Of a stretch of DNA of 64,000 nt, positions 60,989 through 64,000 are shown in pieces; positions within the stretch are counted from its first letter, which is position 1; each line of letters opens with the position of its first letter. This stretch comes from Phymatolithon calcareum (Eukaryota; Rhodophyta; Florideophyceae; Hapalidiales). Under the pieces are notes generated by a model. It was not told where the DNA came from. It was given only the letters and a program-made list of their open reading frames with translations, and made no database searches. The DNA lies in contig OZ345368.1 of assembly GCA_977006965.1 (NCBI GenBank), forward strand, positions 1,612,001 to 1,676,000. The letters run 5' to 3'. The position numbers and the translations under genes were made by a program.

Positions 60989-62710
60989 ATGTCTCTTCCT
61001 AACTCCACGGCGACGGAACCGACAGGAACACGTGGCTTGCCGTCCCCTATCCTCGTAGTCGGCGAAGCATTGCAATCCATTTCTCTTGGTATTCTTGAAC
61101 GCGGTGATCAGAATGCAAGCTTTGCTACACGTGCCGTCGGTCTCATCACTCTAGCATTGTTGCTCCTAGTGGGATCTCTCATCGCATCATTTGCATCCCC
61201 ACTCTCGGATACCTTGATCGGATCGGCACTCACCGTGCCAGTTGTTCGAGCAGACCTTATATTTCTGCTATTATCGCGACTCGTCCTCGTATTTGTATGG
61301 GCGAGCAAATTACGTCCGAACAAACTGCTCTATGCAAGCGAGGTGTACCCTCTACAGGGCGCTGCAATGATTTGGAATGATTGCAAGCCGATTGAACCAA
61401 ACGCACGAGAAGATGGTCACTCAATGATCCTTGACATCCTTTTTTCTCAACGACAATTGTGGAAACCAACACATCTGGACTCTCATTCCGCAAGAGTTGC
61501 CAAGTTTCCCGTTTTTATTATTGTCCAATTATTGTGTTGGTTCATTCTTCTTGTCGAGAAAATTCTGTTCCGCATTCTGCGTCTTGTACTGGACCGAGGC
61601 GCCATGAATCAGACCTTGGTGGATGTGCAGGGGAAACGTCTCCTCGTTGCCGGACATACCGCTCTCATCACGGACGTGCAATTGACATGGATACAGGACT
61701 TCACAATGCGCGGGGAGGGAACATTGGAACAGAACAGGGAAGCACGGCGCGTACTTGTGCGTGCCCTACATGTGGCGAATTTGCTCTCTCACGGTGGATA
61801 TACACGTCTGCATGAGCACTCAAGCGGAGATCATGCCATGAGCGAATATTTTGCATACATCAAGGACAATCCGGTGATCAAGAACGCACTTTCAAAATCC
61901 GCGGATTTGAACATACTTGTAAATTTTCCTCCCGGCAACAAGTTAGAGCGCGGAAAAATTGTGCCTAAACAAGTACTTTGGGCAAGACTCATTGTTGGAA
62001 GTATGCTCGGATTGCAGGGCCAGGGTCGATGGCGTGGACCTGTGGCGGCAGCGCTCTATTCAGTGGCACAAGAAAATATGAAGCATTGGCGCGACTATGT
62101 GAATAAGACGCCGTTACATAGGCACGTGTATACGGTGTCGCGGCGATGGCTTATCGATTGGCTTATGTTCATGTGGTGGGAGGTGGAGATACCGTCTGCG
62201 TTGGTTCATGATCCGGGGGCACTATTTGATCGATTGGAGCGACTGTTCACGAAAAATCTTGTGCATAATACTATGTCTTTGCCACATGCAATTGGAGAGA
62301 TGGCTGTTTCGTCGCCACAAACTCCAGATGTCGAAATTATGTTGACGATGCTACTCGGTGTCGATTGGGAGGATTGGATGAATTCTACATACACGGCGGG
62401 GGGTAAGAACGTGGTGGACGCGGTAGGGGAAAGTGGGGAGTGGAAATGTTTTGAGAACCCTGTTGATGGAAGTGTGTCTGTGGATTCAGCATTGTACAAA
62501 CAAAAGCAACTTTGTGAGGTATTGGAGGCAGACAGTGAGAGTGAACTGGCGGACCAAATACGGGCTTGTTTCGCCCAGCGCATTGTTGTTACCCTTGTTG
62601 GAAGGGTCATGAACGTTTGGACTTTACTTCCGCATCGATTGTTGGACCCCCCAGAAGGAAAGGAGGATATTGAGGAACGACGGCCTAGCCATGACAGCTC
62701 AGAGTGTTGA
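60989..62710 (+). CDS. Membrane-anchored hypothetical protein, family member 2
   Basis: 573 residues from ATG 60989 (context GAAATGTC), one exon. The N-terminus is about 20 residues longer than in member 1. Hydrophobic segments near 48-72, 78-105 and 170-197 mirror its three membrane helices. Conserved blocks recur in order: ASEVYPLQGAAMIWNDCKPI, KFPVF, LTWIQDFTM, REARRVLVRALH, LLSHGGYTRLHE, MSEYFA, ARLIVGSMLGLQGQGRWRGP, RHVYTVSRRWL, MWWEVEIPSALV, VHNTMSLPHAIGEMAVS and GEWKC. The C-terminus is extra-acidic (EGKEDIEERRPSHDSSEC). No catalytic site or named domain is recognised. It stands head-to-tail with member 3, 0.9 kb downstream. Confidence 0.85.
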   Translation: MSLPNSTATEPTGTRGLPSPILVVGEALQSISLGILERGDQNASFATRAVGLITLALLLLVGSLIASFASPLSDTLIGSALTVPVVRADLIFLLLSRLVLVFVWASKLRPNKLLYASEVYPLQGAAMIWNDCKPIEPNAREDGHSMILDILFSQRQLWKPTHLDSHSARVAKFPVFIIVQLLCWFILLVEKILFRILRLVLDRGAMNQTLVDVQGKRLLVAGHTALITDVQLTWIQDFTMRGEGTLEQNREARRVLVRALHVANLLSHGGYTRLHEHSSGDHAMSEYFAYIKDNPVIKNALSKSADLNILVNFPPGNKLERGKIVPKQVLWARLIVGSMLGLQGQGRWRGPVAAALYSVAQENMKHWRDYVNKTPLHRHVYTVSRRWLIDWLMFMWWEVEIPSALVHDPGALFDRLERLFTKNLVHNTMSLPHAIGEMAVSSPQTPDVEIMLTMLLGVDWEDWMNSTYTAGGKNVVDAVGESGEWKCFENPVDGSVSVDSALYKQKQLCEVLEADSESELADQIRACFAQRIVVTLVGRVMNVWTLLPHRLLDPPEGKEDIEERRPSHDSSEC

Positions 62711-63623
62711 ATTCGACTGCATTTGAATATAGATAAACTGTCCCAGTTATGGACGGTGCTCCGTGGGACATTGTTGTTTCGGTACTGCCAAGACCCTCCC
62801 AACGAATCCGTTGAGCTGTATCAATTTGGCACGTTGCCGAGATTCTGTTGGACCAAAAAAGTTTCAAATAAAAATCTGTTCCGGATTTCTTCTTCTTTAG
62901 AGCTATTGTTGATCCGACCTGACGGCAACAACTTGTCGTTGTGAATTGTCGTCACGGTGCAGTTGGGCATTCCTGAAAATGCTCATACTCCATGTCCGCC
63001 ATCAATCACAAGAGTCTACTCATCCAGTCCCGTTCTCCGAAAACCGAAAAGTGCTCGCCTCCCGGATGGAACGCGCGGCAACAAAATTACGGGCTAATTC
63101 AATTTACAAATGGACGCATTGGCTGCGCCCTAGCCCTCAATTATGGTCATGCCAGATATCTGTTGCCCCATCTCCAGCCCGTGATTTAGACTAGACACTG
63201 GTCGCTGCGTCGGCCATCCGGACGCCCTGAGAAGCGGACAGCCTGAGACGTTCCCTCGAAGGTTAGTATGGCGATCAAGGTCTACTACTGTAAGTCATTT
63301 CCACGTCGGCTCCACGATGCAGTAGGAATGGTGCTTGCTGATTGGCCGATCTTATCGCCGTATCGGTTTTGATATTATTTCTGCCAGCTGGAGATCGGCA
63401 ATGTTTCTTCCTGCCAAGTTCCCCATCTTAGTGCAAATGGCGCGGTCATAGCAGCCTGCATTAAGGCTTATCCTCCGTGTCGCATTCCGTTTAGTGCCAA
63501 TCAGCATCTACAACTTTGGATCTGGACGCACAGCATCTGAGATCGATTACTCCTGAGGAGGACTGACGGGAAAGCCGCTGATCTTGTGGCAATACAGTGT
63601 CACAATTCTTCCGTCGGACGTCG
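62711..63623. other. Spacer and promoter of family member 3
   Basis: A worn family A end (CAAATAAAAATCTG then TTTCTTCTTC) lies near 62863-62895. The final 110 bases share CAGCATCTGARATCGAT and the ATTCTTCCG...TCGATGGACAA stretch with the promoter of member 1, 27 kb away. No other gene is supported. Confidence 0.45.
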
Positions 63624-64000
63624 ATGGACAATGTCGTGTCGCTTGGGTTGACGTATCGCCATTTGGCAGGTGCTCTTCTGCAGTCCCTCGCGGTCGCTGT
63701 GATAAGCCACGGCGATGTCAATACGAGTTACACTACCCGCGCAGTCGGCTCGCTCATGGTTGCCTTGTTATTCACTCTCGGAACGATAATCTGTGCTGCT
63801 GCACCATTCCGACTATTCGCTCTCCTCGTCCCTCTTGTGCGTGCGGACCTCGTGTTCCTCCTCTTGACTCGTCTCATTCGGTCTTTTATTTGGGCAGGTC
63901 GTCTATCGCCGCGCAGTATCCTATATATCAGTGAAGTCTTTCCGCTGCAGGCGGCGGCGATGATTTGGAACGACTGCCGTCCTATTACGCCTCACAATGC
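63624..64000 (+). CDS. Membrane-anchored hypothetical protein, family member 3 (5' part, cut by window edge)
   Basis: From ATG 63624 the frame is open to the window end (125 residues seen, no stop). It begins MDNVVSLGLTYRHLAGALLQ and contains ILYISEVFPLQAAAMIW, so it aligns without gaps to member 1; I count 16 differences in 125 (about 87% identical). Two membrane helices (about 42-60 and 62-85) are visible. It is far closer to the inverted member 1 at 34687 than to its tandem neighbour at 60989, and its promoter is too, so members 1 and 3 are a recent pair. Confidence 0.85.
   Translation, partial: MDNVVSLGLTYRHLAGALLQSLAVAVISHGDVNTSYTTRAVGSLMVALLFTLGTIICAAAPFRLFALLVPLVRADLVFLLLTRLIRSFIWAGRLSPRSILYISEVFPLQAAAMIWNDCRPITPHN

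Overview
The window reads as nuclear DNA of a eukaryote. Its coding genes are mostly long, intronless and widely spaced, separated by retroposons, decayed open frames and low-complexity DNA. The recognisable proteins are eukaryotic: a Cdc15/MAP3K-epsilon type kinase, a Fanzor RNA-guided-nuclease homologue, a Ty1/Copia polyprotein and a hAT-like transposase fragment. A compact, intron-poor, Copia-rich genome of this kind fits a florideophyte-like red alga, but that is an inference (about 50% confidence). No ribosomal, organellar or conventional tRNA gene is present to settle it.

Layout. 0-5 kb: the 3' end of a zinc-finger gene, then a Fanzor gene carried in two frames that meet at a TAATG overlap. 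5-15.7 kb: mostly decayed sequence with a 1.2 kb diverged repeat, an 80-bp GC-rich tandem repeat, a small TATA-driven gene, a perfect 32-bp foldback, a complete tRNA-derived SINE with target-site duplications, and a long decayed minus-strand gene. 15.7-22 kb: three genes, namely the kinase and two low-complexity acidic/basic proteins on the other strand. 22-31 kb: about 9 kb without a credible gene, dense in tetranucleotide microsatellites, palindromes and the heptamer TACAGTA/TACTGTA; it ends in a dead LINE. 31-41 kb: retroposon fragments around one gene of an unrecognised three-member membrane-protein family. 41.3-47.7 kb: an intact Copia element with two 633-bp LTRs that look identical and a 5-bp target duplication. 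48-56 kb: a glycine-pentad membrane protein, a hAT-like fragment, nested retroposons and a decayed gene split by a retroposon. 56-58.6 kb: two tandem LACC1/YfiH-family genes with a gene-conversion signature. 60.9-64 kb: two more members of the membrane-protein family in tandem, the last cut by the window edge.

The two things most worth following are (1) the lineage-specific family at 34.7, 61.0 and 63.6 kb, which has no function I recognise, and (2) a set of short retroposon families that share one architecture: 5' truncation, a small hairpin, AATAAA-like sequence, a microsatellite or A-rich tail, and 12-15 bp target duplications. A non-LTR retrotransposon machinery appears to have been mobilising several unrelated short RNAs here. 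A third oddity is a series of unusually long perfect palindromes and foldbacks. No operon-like cooperation between genes is evident; each gene appears to be its own transcription unit.
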